Below, piece after piece: positions 53,309-62,691 of a stretch of DNA of 64,000 bases. The DNA lies in NCBI RefSeq assembly GCF_011064595.1, contig NZ_JAALJI010000010.1, positions 124,001 through 188,000 on the forward strand. Direction: 5' to 3'. The stretch is from Paludisphaera soli (lineage in GTDB: Bacteria; Planctomycetota; Planctomycetia; Isosphaerales; Isosphaeraceae). The notes beneath the pieces were generated by a model. It was not told the DNA's origin and searched no databases. It saw only the letters and a list, made by a program, of their open reading frames with translations. The position numbers and the translations under genes are program-made. The stretch's first letter is position 1. The number at the start of each line of letters is the position of its first letter.

Positions 53309-54804
53309 GGTGCGTCTCCCTGTTCGCCGAGCTGGGGCGCGTGGTAGGGCTGGTTCACGTTTGCCACGTTGAACAACGGGCGGTCGGTCGTGATCAGGTT
53401 CCCCGTCCGGGTGAAGAGCGTGAGCAGTCGCATCTCCCCCTTCAGGGACGGCAGCGTGGGATTCGAGCCCATCAGGACGTCGTACGCGTTGGGGGTGCCC
53501 CCGGCGTTCTGCCCCACCGGCATGGGGAGCAGGAAGGGGTAGCCGGAGACGAGGGGGACGGCCGACGGCGGCGTGGTCGACGTGTCCACCACCACCTCGG
53601 CCAGGTCGCTCCGCTCCGCCAGCCAGATGTGATAGAACGACGCCGCCATCCCATACGACGAGGGGCTCGAATACTGCATCGCCGGCACCACCTTCCCGGT
53701 GGAGTCGAGCAGGATGTCCACGGTCCCCGAGGAAGGGTCGACCGGCAGCCGCGAGCGCTCGCGCGTCGATAGGAATGAAGTCGTCAGGTCCACGACCACG
53801 TTCGAGGGAAGCACCGTCTCCCGCGCCCCCGGCGAGGGGACCGGGCGGCGGATGATCGTGTAGGGCACGCCGCCTTCGTGGAGGTCGCCGAATACCCCTC
53901 GAGTGACGGGGAGTCCCGCCGAATCCGCCGTGAACCCCGACGGCCAGTATTCCGGCTCCGACCATTCCCCGAGGTCGTCGATCAGGCCGTTGAGGTTGTT
54001 GTCGACGCCGTCCTGGCCGTTGTCGATGTAGCCGTCCTTGTCGTCGTCCACGCCGTTCACGACGAAGAGGATCTCGGGCTTGAAGGTGCTGGCGCCGCTC
54101 GGGGGGGTGCCGAACGTCGGTCCGTTGGCAGGGTCCATGTTGATGAACCCCTCGGGATTCGGCACGTCCACCGGCCCCACGACCGTGAAGAACGGCCCGG
54201 TGTTGTTGACCTGGATCTTGTCCCCCTTGCGGACGTTCCAGTACCAGGACGTCGGATTCTCATACGGATAGGTGTCTGAAATCGGCTCGTGAGTAAAGAC
54301 GCCCTGGACGATCATCAGGACGTTGCCGTTGGGATAGACGTCGAACGAGGAGACCCCGGGGAAAGTCCCGTCCGGCGAGGGCGGAGTCACCCACGGCCAC
54401 CCGCCCGTGAAGGCCGTCTGGAATCCCTGCCGGAACGCCAGGACGACCGCCCCCTCGCGGTACCCCGGCGGTTGCTCGATCGGGATGAACCGGTTCGAGG
54501 CCAGGGTTCGGAAGCGATTGATGCCGCCGGGCGAGCCCGGATCGATCCCGTTATAGGTCGTGTCCGGGAGGAAACGGATGCCGTGCGGCGTGTTGCTCCG
54601 CAGGGCCGAGTCGCGGGCGGCGATCAGGCCCCCCTGGACGATCCGGGCCGACTCGCTGACCTGGCGGTGGCTGATCGCCGGGATGATCACCGGGAGGGCG
54701 ACCGCGGCGATGATGCCGACGATCAGCAGCACGACGAGCAGTTCGACCAGCGTGAAGCCGGGACGGGGCCGACGATCGGACGGCGGCGTTGTGGGGCGGT
54801 TCAT
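53305..54804 (-). CDS. GspH-like prepilin, 499 aa
   Basis: PGFTLVELLVVLLIVGIIAAVALPVI is a classic type III signal. The next segment (ARIVQGGLIAARDSALRSNT) matches the GspH/FimT N-terminal helix. The large body includes an acidic double calcium-loop-like region (DDDKDGYIDNGQDGVDNNLN near residue 255). Normal GspH is about 170 residues. The start is 4 nt after the GspG-like stop. Confidence 0.82.
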   Translation of the reverse strand: MNRPTTPPSDRRPRPGFTLVELLVVLLIVGIIAAVALPVIIPAISHRQVSESARIVQGGLIAARDSALRSNTPHGIRFLPDTTYNGIDPGSPGGINRFRTLASNRFIPIEQPPGYREGAVVLAFRQGFQTAFTGGWPWVTPPSPDGTFPGVSSFDVYPNGNVLMIVQGVFTHEPISDTYPYENPTSWYWNVRKGDKIQVNNTGPFFTVVGPVDVPNPEGFINMDPANGPTFGTPPSGASTFKPEILFVVNGVDDDKDGYIDNGQDGVDNNLNGLIDDLGEWSEPEYWPSGFTADSAGLPVTRGVFGDLHEGGVPYTIIRRPVPSPGARETVLPSNVVVDLTTSFLSTRERSRLPVDPSSGTVDILLDSTGKVVPAMQYSSPSSYGMAASFYHIWLAERSDLAEVVVDTSTTPPSAVPLVSGYPFLLPMPVGQNAGGTPNAYDVLMGSNPTLPSLKGEMRLLTLFTRTGNLITTDRPLFNVANVNQPYHAPQLGEQGDAP

Positions 54805-54808
54805 GATC

Positions 54809-56500
54809 TCAGCCTCCCGATCCGGCGCTGGCGGTGACGGTGTGGTTGCTCACGTCGTCCTGGCCCGCGTCCCAGATCTGGAACGAAGGCCCGGTCGGGT
54901 TCAGGTTGAGGGTCGCCGGGATCGTCGGCGGCGAGCCGGTGAAGACTTCGCTGGGCTGGAACTGCGCGGCGTTGTTCTCGAACGAGATCAGGCCGGCGAC
55001 CGCGTCGCGGACGGTGCCCAGGGAGAGCGGGTTGGGATACATCGCCACGCCGAGTTGCTGGTCCGGCCCCCCCGAGAGGATCAGGGGCTTGCTGGAGAAA
55101 GCCCGACGATACCCGAGCCCCGGGATGCCGCCGCGATCCCAGTACTTGCCGCCGTCGGTCGGCGAGGCGGTCGAGTACTCCATCGGCTCGGTGAGCCTGT
55201 GGAAGTAATGCTCGAAGCTCAGGACTCCGAGGCTGGAGTTGATCGGGCTCCCCGGCGGCGTGAGGGCCGGGCCGGTGAGCTGCGGATACGCGGCGTTCTG
55301 CGATTCCAGCCACCACGAGGGGGACATGAGGTTCTGGTTCGGGTCGAGCGCGTCCTGCTCGCGGGACTCGAAGATCGAGGCGTAGGGGCGGAGGAACCGG
55401 AGCGGGGCGGTGGAGTCGGTGAGGTCGGGGCCGATGTTCTGGCCGCGCTGGGAGTCGGAGTGGTAGAAGAGCGGCCAACGGAAGAACTGGAGCGGCTTGC
55501 CCCAGGCGTCGACGAACTCGGGCAGGCCGTCACCGTCGGTGTCGCGGACCTCGCGGTCGCTGAAGTCGTCCGCGTTGAAGATCGAGCCCAGGGGCCCCTG
55601 CCCCTCGACCAGCAACGCGTAGAGCATCTCCGAACGGGCCGTCTCGTGCGTGTGCTGGCTCAGTCGGGCAAGGACGTCGGCCTCGTTCGAGGAGTCCACG
55701 CCCTCCCCCCACTCGTCGATCAAGCCATTGCCGTTGTTGTCGACCAGGTCGTAGCCCGCGGGCAGGTAGCCGAGATTCTTGTAGATGCCCGCCGCCACCG
55801 CGTAGGAGGCCCCGTAGATCCCCCGGCCGGTCAGGCCGAGCTGGGGGTTCGATGAGTAGAAGACTCCGTTGTCCAGATTGCCGTCGCCATAGCCGGGCAC
55901 CCACGCGCCCGCACCGTTGCGAGGCCCCTGCACCGCATGGCCCAGCGGCAGGATGAAGTTGCCCTGGGCCGTGATCGGGGTCCCCGGGTAGGGCTGCGAG
56001 GCGAAGTCGATGGGATAGTCCGTCGCGGCCGGCGTGCCCGAGAGCCCGGCCTGGATCACGAACACGTCGGGCATCTCGCTCTTCATGTAGTCGGCCGTGG
56101 CGAACGCCAGGGCTCGGCCGGTGGTCCGGACCTTCGTGGAGGGGTACTCCGAAGGGAGCAGCAGGGCCGGCGGGGTCATCCGCGGGAGGCCGTCGTCCTC
56201 GGTCCCGCCGAGGTACACCCCGCCCAGATAGCCGTGGCTGAAGTTGGGGTCGGGACGGAGCTGCATGAGGGCGTCGAGGCGGTCGTTGAGGCCCGACTCC
56301 AGCTTCAGGATGAGGGCCTGGGTGGCTCGGACCTCGGCCTGGCGGATGCCGTCGCGCGAGGCGATCAGGATGAACGTGACGAGGATCCCGATGATCGTCA
56401 TGACGATCATCAGCTCGATGAGCGTGAACCCGCGCCTCGGGGGGGCGCCCCGCGGGTCGAGGATCGTCTGTCGGGGAGGGGTCGTCATGTTCGCATCCAT
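54809..56500 (-). CDS. GspG-like prepilin, 563 aa
   Basis: RRGFTLIELMIVMTIIGILVTFIL is a type III signal and transmembrane helix with Glu +5, followed by RQAEVRATQALILKLESGLN, the GspG/PilA-like helix. Calcium-loop-like motifs DNNGNGLIDEW (about residue 255) and DTDGDGLPEFVD (about residue 322) lie in the body. Normal GspG is about 140 residues. The start may be ATG 56500 or ATG 56488. Both have weak ribosome sites. It ends 4 nt before the GspH-like gene. Confidence 0.82.
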   Translation of the reverse strand: MDANMTTPPRQTILDPRGAPPRRGFTLIELMIVMTIIGILVTFILIASRDGIRQAEVRATQALILKLESGLNDRLDALMQLRPDPNFSHGYLGGVYLGGTEDDGLPRMTPPALLLPSEYPSTKVRTTGRALAFATADYMKSEMPDVFVIQAGLSGTPAATDYPIDFASQPYPGTPITAQGNFILPLGHAVQGPRNGAGAWVPGYGDGNLDNGVFYSSNPQLGLTGRGIYGASYAVAAGIYKNLGYLPAGYDLVDNNGNGLIDEWGEGVDSSNEADVLARLSQHTHETARSEMLYALLVEGQGPLGSIFNADDFSDREVRDTDGDGLPEFVDAWGKPLQFFRWPLFYHSDSQRGQNIGPDLTDSTAPLRFLRPYASIFESREQDALDPNQNLMSPSWWLESQNAAYPQLTGPALTPPGSPINSSLGVLSFEHYFHRLTEPMEYSTASPTDGGKYWDRGGIPGLGYRRAFSSKPLILSGGPDQQLGVAMYPNPLSLGTVRDAVAGLISFENNAAQFQPSEVFTGSPPTIPATLNLNPTGPSFQIWDAGQDDVSNHTVTASAGSGG

Positions 56501-56570
56501 CTCCGGCCTTCGCGACGGGCCCGGGACGTTCCCGAGCCCGCGTGGGGATCCAGTAAGCCAGGTCCGCCGA

Positions 56571-57755
56571 TCAGTCGAGCCGGCCGCCGTGGAAGTTGGT
56601 CAGGTTGTCCTTCTCGCGGCTCCGAACGTTGGCCTCGTTGAGCGGCGTGCCGTCGGACTTGACGGTGTTCGCCGCGTCGTAAGGCAGCACGCCGGTCGTC
56701 GCGTTCGGCTTGTACTGCCCCCCCGGCCCGAACTGCCCGTCGACCCCGGAGGAGATGAGCTGATAGGTCTGGGGGTTGACGTAGCCCACCGTCGCCGCGT
56801 TCGTGGTGGAGGTCGTGTACGGGTTCGGCGACGGCGAGACCGCCAGGTTGGAGGTCGTCGGGCTCGCCGAGGTCCGCACGGGGAACCGGACGTTGAACCG
56901 CGAGAGGATCGGCGCGACCAGGTTGCCGTCCGCCTCGGTCGGGAAGTTGACGTCGTTGGGGTCGTAGGCGTTGTTGCCGTAGGAGCTGAAGTAGGCGATG
57001 AAGTTGATCTGGTCGTTCCCCAGCGAGTTCCCGAGCGAGTCCAGGTAGCCCGGGAACGCCAGCGGGTCGGCCGGGTTCACCGCCTGGAGACGTTCGGCGG
57101 AGAACTCGAAGGTCGGCGTCTCGCGATTGGCGCTCACGAAAGAGGCGGGCTGGGCCGCGTCGACGCGCGAGGCGGGGATGAACGGGTTCGTGGGGTTTTT
57201 GGCGAATCCGGTCATGCTGAAGCCGGTCTCGGTCTTCTGGGGGAGGCCGCCGAGGAAGAAGACCAGGGCCTGGTGGCCTTCGAGGATGTAGGGGGTGGCG
57301 AAGTCCCGGACGCCGTTGCCGTTGAAGTCGTACCACTGGCTGTCGGTGGCCGTCCACACGGCGCCCGAGGTGCTGAAGTTGACCTTCGGGAAGAGCTTCC
57401 GCATGTACATCAGCGAACGCTGGGCGAGCTGGCCGCGGGTCATGTCGGCCGAGCCGTTCGCCGGGGCAAGGGCGGCGGCGTCGCCGGTCTGGAAGTAGCC
57501 ATTCTCGTACAGGATCACGCGGCTGGGGGGGTAGTCGCCCCTCGCCGACTTGAACGACGCGAGGGCCTGGTCGATCTGCTTGATGTTGGCCGAGGCGGCG
57601 GTGTTCTTGGCCGTCCGGACCGCCCCGTTGATCGCCGGCAGGAGGAGGGCGATCAGGATCGAGAGGACGACGAAGACGACCAGCAGCTCCACCAGCGTGA
57701 AGCCGCGCCGGTCGGGGCCGGTCGGGGTGCGTCGGCGGGTCGAGGGGCGAGTCAT
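56571..57755 (-). CDS. GspG-like prepilin, 394 aa
   Basis: Signal RRGFTLVELLVVFVVLSILIALLLPAI, Glu +5, then ASANIKQIDQALASFKSARGDYPPS, the closest match in this operon to a major pseudopilin GspG (helix ending in a YPxS turn). The body carries DFNGNGVRDF (about residue 145). GGAGG lies about ten nt before ATG 57755. It is the first prepilin gene after gspF. Confidence 0.83.
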   Translation of the reverse strand: MTRPSTRRRTPTGPDRRGFTLVELLVVFVVLSILIALLLPAINGAVRTAKNTAASANIKQIDQALASFKSARGDYPPSRVILYENGYFQTGDAAALAPANGSADMTRGQLAQRSLMYMRKLFPKVNFSTSGAVWTATDSQWYDFNGNGVRDFATPYILEGHQALVFFLGGLPQKTETGFSMTGFAKNPTNPFIPASRVDAAQPASFVSANRETPTFEFSAERLQAVNPADPLAFPGYLDSLGNSLGNDQINFIAYFSSYGNNAYDPNDVNFPTEADGNLVAPILSRFNVRFPVRTSASPTTSNLAVSPSPNPYTTSTTNAATVGYVNPQTYQLISSGVDGQFGPGGQYKPNATTGVLPYDAANTVKSDGTPLNEANVRSREKDNLTNFHGGRLD

Positions 57756-57888
57756 CGGTCCGGGCCTCCGGGGAGCCGGGGCGAGGGCGAAGGCCGTCGC
57801 GGCGGGTCCGTTCTCATATCAAAGTATGACGCTTCGCGAAAGTTTCAAGCGTCGGGCCGGATCCGCCGGCCCGACGCGGGGCCCGGCC

Positions 57889-59133
57889 TCAGCCCGAGAG
57901 CTTGGTGATCAGGGTGATCAGCGGGAGGAACAGGGCGATGACGATGAAGCCGACGATGCCGCCGAGGACGACGATCATGATCGGCTCGAGGAGGCTGACG
58001 AGCGACTCGACCGCCACCTCTACTTCCTCGTCGTAGTTGTCGGCGATCTTGTTGAGCATGGTGTCCAGGTCGCCCGTCTCCTCGCCGACGTCGATCATGT
58101 TGACGACGATGTCATCGACGATCCGCGCCTCGCGGAGCGGCTGGGCGATCGTCTCGCCCTCGCGGATGCTCTCGTAGATGCGGGTGAACGCCCGCTCGAA
58201 CACGGCGTTGCCGGCCGTCTCGCGGACGATCGAGAGCGCCTCCAGGATCGGCACGCCGGACTGGACGAGGGTGCCGAGGGTCCGCATGGTCCGGGCCACG
58301 GTCGACTTCTCGGCGATCGTCCCCATGACCGGGATCATGAGCAGGACGCGGTCGCAGACGTAGGCGCCGGTCTTGTTGCGGTAGAGGAGCTTGATGAACA
58401 TCCAGATGAACAGGGGCGTCAAGAACACGATGTAGAAGTACTTGATCAGGAAGTGGCTGGCCTCGATCAGGACCTTCGTCATGTTCGGCAGGGGGACGCC
58501 GAAGTCGTTGAAGATGGCCTCGAACTTGGGGATGATGAAGTAGAGGATGAAGCCCACGATCACGCAGGCGACGAAGATCACGACGATCGGGTAGACCATC
58601 GCGCCCTTGATCTTCCGCTTCAGCGACTGGGCCTTCTCCTTGAAGTCGGCGAGGCGCTGGAGGATGGCCTCGAGGGCGCCGCCGGCCTCGCCCGCCTTGA
58701 TCATGTTGCAGTAGAGCCGGTCGAAGGCCTTGGGGTGCTTGGCGAAGGCCTCGGAGAGGGTCTGGCCGCTCTCGATGTCCTCCACCACGTCGCCCAGCGC
58801 GTTCTTGAGCACGCCCGGCTTGCACTGGCCTTCGAGGATCTTGAGGCTGCGGAGGATCGGCAGGCCGGCGTCCTGGAGCGTGGAAAGCTGCCGCGTGAAG
58901 GTGCAGAGCTGCTTGGTCGAGATCCGGCCGATCGTGAACGACTTCTTCTTCCGCCGGCCCCCCTTCTTGGCCGTCGCCGACTTGCGGGTCTTCTTGGCCT
59001 TCTCGGAGATCTTGGTGACGAAGAAGCCCTTCTGGCGGATGAGCTGCTGGGCCTCTTCCTGGGTGGCGGCGTCGATGGCGTCCTTCACCTCGCGCCCGGT
59101 GTGGTCCATCGCTTCATATTGGAACGTCGGCAT
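57889..59133 (-). CDS. GspF/PilC inner-membrane platform protein
   Basis: The 414-residue protein has two GspF domains: FTRQLSTLQDAGLPILRSL (first) and MRTLGTLVQSGVPILEAL (second), and three hydrophobic helices (about residues 185-210, 235-260 and 385-410). The N-terminal YEAMDHTGREVKDAI is also family-typical. A Lys-rich stretch (about residues 45-65) is unusual. AGGAG precedes ATG 59133. It anchors the ATPases and pseudopilus at the membrane. Confidence 0.92.
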   Translation of the reverse strand: MPTFQYEAMDHTGREVKDAIDAATQEEAQQLIRQKGFFVTKISEKAKKTRKSATAKKGGRRKKKSFTIGRISTKQLCTFTRQLSTLQDAGLPILRSLKILEGQCKPGVLKNALGDVVEDIESGQTLSEAFAKHPKAFDRLYCNMIKAGEAGGALEAILQRLADFKEKAQSLKRKIKGAMVYPIVVIFVACVIVGFILYFIIPKFEAIFNDFGVPLPNMTKVLIEASHFLIKYFYIVFLTPLFIWMFIKLLYRNKTGAYVCDRVLLMIPVMGTIAEKSTVARTMRTLGTLVQSGVPILEALSIVRETAGNAVFERAFTRIYESIREGETIAQPLREARIVDDIVVNMIDVGEETGDLDTMLNKIADNYDEEVEVAVESLVSLLEPIMIVVLGGIVGFIVIALFLPLITLITKLSG

Positions 59134-59198
59134 CGGCTTTCTCCTGCCGCGGGCGTTGGTGCGTGGTTCGTCGTGTCCGCGTGGGGTGGTTCGGGGCG

Positions 59199-60914
59199 TC
59201 AGACCTCGGTCATCGTCTCGCGCATGATCTCTTCGATGCTGGTCCGGCCCTCGTGGATCGCCTCGAGTCCGGCCTCGCGGAGGGTCTTCATGCCGTACCT
59301 GCGGCAGGCCTCGCGGAACTCGTCGAGCGAGACCTCGGCCACGATCATCTCGCGGAGGATGTCGTTCATGACGATCAGCTCGTAGATCCCCTGCCGGCCC
59401 TTGTAGCCTGTGTTGTTGCAGCGGTCGCAGCCCTTGCCGTAGAACCATTTCTGGCCCGCGGCCTGCTCCGGCGTCAGGCCCAGCTCCATGATCACCTCGG
59501 GGCTGGGCATGAACTCGGTCTTGCAGTTGACGCAGAGCCTCCGCACGAGTCGCTGGGCCAGCACGGCCTCGACGGTGGCGGTGATGAGGAACGTCGGCAG
59601 CCCCATGTCGCGGAGCCGAGTGACGGCCGAGGGGGCGTCGTTCGTGTGCAGCGTGGTGAAGACGACGTGGCCGGTGAGCGACGCCTGGATCGAGATCTCG
59701 GCCGTCTCCAGGTCGCGCGTCTCGCCGACCAGGATCTTGTCCGGGTCTTGCCGCAGGATCGACCGCAGGCAGGCCGCGAAGGTCACGCCGATCTCGGGAT
59801 TGATCGGGACCTGGACCAGGCCCTCGATCTCGTACTCGACCGGCTCCTCGGTCGTGATGATCTTGTCCTCGATCTTGTTCAGCTCGTTCAGAGTGGCGTA
59901 GAGGGTGGTCGTCTTGCCCGAGGAGGTGGGCCCCGTCACCAGGATGATGCCGTTGGGCTTCTCGATGACCTCCAGCCAGCGCGTCAGGGTGTCGCCCGGC
60001 ATCCCCAGCCGCTTGAGGTCGAGCTGCACGACCGAGCGGTCGAGGATCCGGAGCACCACGCTCTCGCCGAACATGGTGGGCAGGGTCGAGACCCGGATGT
60101 CCACGCTGTTGCCGCCGAGGGCGAGCTGGATCTTGCCGTCCTGGGGGAGCCGACGCTCGGCGATGTCGAGGTTGGACATGACCTTGATGCGGCTGGAGAT
60201 CGCCGGCGCCAGGTGTCGCGGCGGCGGGACCAGCTCGTACAGGATGCCGTCCACCCGGTACCGCATCTTGTACTCTTCCTCGAAGGGCTCGAAGTGGATG
60301 TCCGAGGCCTTGTCCTTGATCGCCAGCAGCAGCACCATGTTCAGGAGCTTGCGCACCGGCGCGGCGTCGGCCATCTCCTCGATGGCCTCCAGGTCGATGG
60401 TGTTCTCGTTCCGCCCGGCCATCTTCTGCAGGCCCTTGTCCTGCTCGATCTGCTTCACCACGTCCTGGATCGACTCGTGGTGGCCGGCGTAGATCCGCTC
60501 GATCGCGGCGGTCACCTCGGCCTCGGTCGAGACGACCCCCTTCACCGGCACCCCCAGGAAGAGGCCCAGGTCGGCCAGGGTCGAGGGGTTCTGAGGCTCG
60601 GCCATGGCCACCGTGACGCTCTTGTCCTTCTTGCTCTGCGAGATCGGCACGACCTTGAAGGCGGTCGCCATACCCTCGTTGACCAGCTCGGTCAGCTCGG
60701 CGGGGATCGTCGTCTCCCCCAGCCGAATCACCTTCATCCCGAGCAGCTCGCCCAGCGCCTTCTGGACGTGGTCCTCCTTGGCCAGGCCCAGCCGGACGAT
60801 CACCTTGCCGATCAGCTCGCCGGCGCCGCGCTTCTGCTCCTCGAGGGCGCGCATCAGCCCTTCCTCGTCGAGGTAGCCCATGTCGACCATGATCGTGCCG
60901 AGCCGTCGCGCCAT
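59199..60914 (-). CDS. GspE/PilB assembly ATPase with MshEN domain
   Basis: The 571-residue hexameric ATPase has an MshEN-type N-terminal region (ALGELLGMKVIRL, about residues 50-150), Walker A GPTSSGKTTT, Asp and Walker B boxes (ILVGETRDLETAE), HTNDAPSA and the zinc motif CVNC...CDRC in the C-terminal part. Family members extend the pilus or pseudopilus and may bind cyclic di-GMP through MshEN. It follows pilT and precedes gspF on the same strand. Confidence 0.92.
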   Translation of the reverse strand: MARRLGTIMVDMGYLDEEGLMRALEEQKRGAGELIGKVIVRLGLAKEDHVQKALGELLGMKVIRLGETTIPAELTELVNEGMATAFKVVPISQSKKDKSVTVAMAEPQNPSTLADLGLFLGVPVKGVVSTEAEVTAAIERIYAGHHESIQDVVKQIEQDKGLQKMAGRNENTIDLEAIEEMADAAPVRKLLNMVLLLAIKDKASDIHFEPFEEEYKMRYRVDGILYELVPPPRHLAPAISSRIKVMSNLDIAERRLPQDGKIQLALGGNSVDIRVSTLPTMFGESVVLRILDRSVVQLDLKRLGMPGDTLTRWLEVIEKPNGIILVTGPTSSGKTTTLYATLNELNKIEDKIITTEEPVEYEIEGLVQVPINPEIGVTFAACLRSILRQDPDKILVGETRDLETAEISIQASLTGHVVFTTLHTNDAPSAVTRLRDMGLPTFLITATVEAVLAQRLVRRLCVNCKTEFMPSPEVIMELGLTPEQAAGQKWFYGKGCDRCNNTGYKGRQGIYELIVMNDILREMIVAEVSLDEFREACRRYGMKTLREAGLEAIHEGRTSIEEIMRETMTEV

Positions 60915-61271
60915 GCCCTCGCCCCCGATCGATTCACGCGCGGGACGTCCCCGGGAGGCCCCAGGGGGCCCCCTTCCACGCCTCGTCGTCGGACCTGTCT
61001 GTCGTTGGTGTCGAAGAGAAGAAGATCGCGAGGGGCCGGAGCGGGCCCGCTCGCTTCGCGTCGCGGATGGTCTGGGATTCTCGTGGCGGTCCGGCGGAGG
61101 CCGGCCGCGGAGGCCGGCGTCGAATCCGCCGCAAGCCCCGATCACCCTTGAGGTCCAATCGTGCTTGAACCTATTTCAACGTGTACATCTCAGATACTCG
61201 GACCCGGACGCCGTGTGACACGCCGAGCCGGGCCGTTCGCCGTTCGGAGCGACCTGGGAGGCCGCCCTCGA
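60915..61271. other. 357-nt spacer between pilT and GspE-like gene
   Basis: No gene is supported. A perfect 7-bp hairpin GCCGGCC-GCGGA-GGCCGGC lies at 61100-61118, made of two GGAGGCCGG repeats. An upstream A/T-rich segment (61140-61200) may hold a promoter, but no clear -35/-10 pair is seen. Confidence 0.5.
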
Positions 61272-62384
61272 TCACTCCTCGCCTTCCTCCTCGCCCTCCT
61301 CCTCGTCGAAGATGCCCTTCTTGGCGTTCTCGATCCGCTCGCGGAGTTCGTTGACCTTGCGCGACTTGTAGAGGACCTCCTGCTCCTCGACGAGGCCCTG
61401 CTTCCAGAGGTTGAACAGGCTGTCGTCGAGCAGGATCATGCCGTGCTTGCGGCCCGTCTGGATCGAGGAGTCGATGCGGTACGTCTTGTTTTCGCGGATC
61501 AGGTTCGAGATGGCCGGCGTCACCACAAGCATCTCATAAGCGGCCACCAGCCCCTTGGGCTTCCTGGGGATGAGCGCCTGGGCCAGCACGCCGATGATCG
61601 CCACCGACAGCTGAGTACGGATCTGGTCCTGCTGCTCCTTGGGGAAGACGTCGATGATCCGGTTGACCGTCCCTTCCGCGGAATTCGTGTGCAGGGTCCC
61701 GAAGACGATGTGGCCGGTCTCGGCCGCCGTGATGGCGGCCTGGATCGTCGCCAGGTCGCGCATTTCGCCGACGAGGATGATGTCGGGGTCCATACGAAGG
61801 GCCCGGCGGATGGCCTCCGGGAAGTCGGGCACGTCGATCCCGATCTCGCGCTGGTTCACAAGCGACTTCTCGTGCTTGTGGAAATACTCGATCGGATCCT
61901 CGATCGTGATGATGTGCCGGTCCATGTTGTGATTGATCCAGTTGATCATCGAGGCCAGGCTGGTCGTCTTGCCCGAGCCCGTGGGCCCGGTGACCAGGAT
62001 CAGGCCGCGAGGCCGCTGGATCAGCTCTTCCATGACGGCCGGCAGGCCGAGCTGCTGGAACGTGAGGAATTCGTTCGGGATTCGACGGAGCACCAGCCCG
62101 ATATTGCCGCGCTGTTTGAAGACGGCCACGCGGAACCGGGCCATCTCGCCGAAGGCGAAGCCGAAGTCCGTGCCGCCGACCTCTTGAAGCTCCTGCTGGC
62201 AGCGTTCCGGCGTGATGCTCTTCATCAGCGCCACGGTGTCGGGCGGCTCGAGAACCTTCGTGGCCAGGGGGCGCATGTGCCCGTGCAGCCGAAGCATGGG
62301 CTGGCTGCCGACCGTCAGGTGCAAGTCGCTGGCCCGCTGCGTGCAGACCGTTTGGAGGAGTTTGTCGATGAGGATCGTGCCCAT
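61272..62384 (-). CDS. pilT: PilT-like retraction ATPase
   Basis: The 370-residue ATPase has the PilT layout: N-terminal QRASDLHLTVGSQPMLRLHG, Walker A GPTGSGKTTS, ILVGEMRDLATIQAAITAAETGH, GTLHTNSAEGTVNRIIDVFP and a C-terminal ISNLIRENKTYRI region. A Glu-rich tail (EEEGEEEGEE) follows. It would depolymerise a pilus, so the locus may be a true retractile pilus as well as secretion-like. A good promoter lies 160 nt upstream. Confidence 0.92.
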   Translation of the reverse strand: MGTILIDKLLQTVCTQRASDLHLTVGSQPMLRLHGHMRPLATKVLEPPDTVALMKSITPERCQQELQEVGGTDFGFAFGEMARFRVAVFKQRGNIGLVLRRIPNEFLTFQQLGLPAVMEELIQRPRGLILVTGPTGSGKTTSLASMINWINHNMDRHIITIEDPIEYFHKHEKSLVNQREIGIDVPDFPEAIRRALRMDPDIILVGEMRDLATIQAAITAAETGHIVFGTLHTNSAEGTVNRIIDVFPKEQQDQIRTQLSVAIIGVLAQALIPRKPKGLVAAYEMLVVTPAISNLIRENKTYRIDSSIQTGRKHGMILLDDSLFNLWKQGLVEEQEVLYKSRKVNELRERIENAKKGIFDEEEGEEEGEE

Positions 62385-62691
62385 GCCGCCACTGGCCTCC
62401 CCTGATTTGCGATGGATCGTCGACTGGTCGTCGGATCGACTTCTTGCTGGAGTTGACTTTGTCCTGAAGACCAGGCGTCCATCGAATTCCTGAGGTCCGT
62501 GCGGAAGTTAGGCGAGCGAGCCCTAAACCTCTCGGCCTGTCTCATTATTTCGATCTGGCACGACTGGATCAAGCGCGCAAGTCCTTGGAATGCTCCCATT
62601 CTCGCCGCCTCGGCTCGATCCGGAGGCCCACGGGAAGGGTCCTTGCGCGATCCTTCCGAGACCTGATCGGCTCGAATCCCGCCCGGGTAAA
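62385..62691. other. 307-nt spacer between two ATPase genes
   Basis: No gene is supported. The segment is less GC-rich than its surroundings and contains the minus-strand promoter listed separately. Confidence 0.55.
62544..62572 (-). promoter_or_regulatory. Sigma-70-like promoter for pilT and downstream cluster
   Basis: Minus-strand TTGATC (four of six), 17 nt, AATAAT (five of six). The leader to the pilT ATG would be about 150 nt. Confidence 0.5.
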
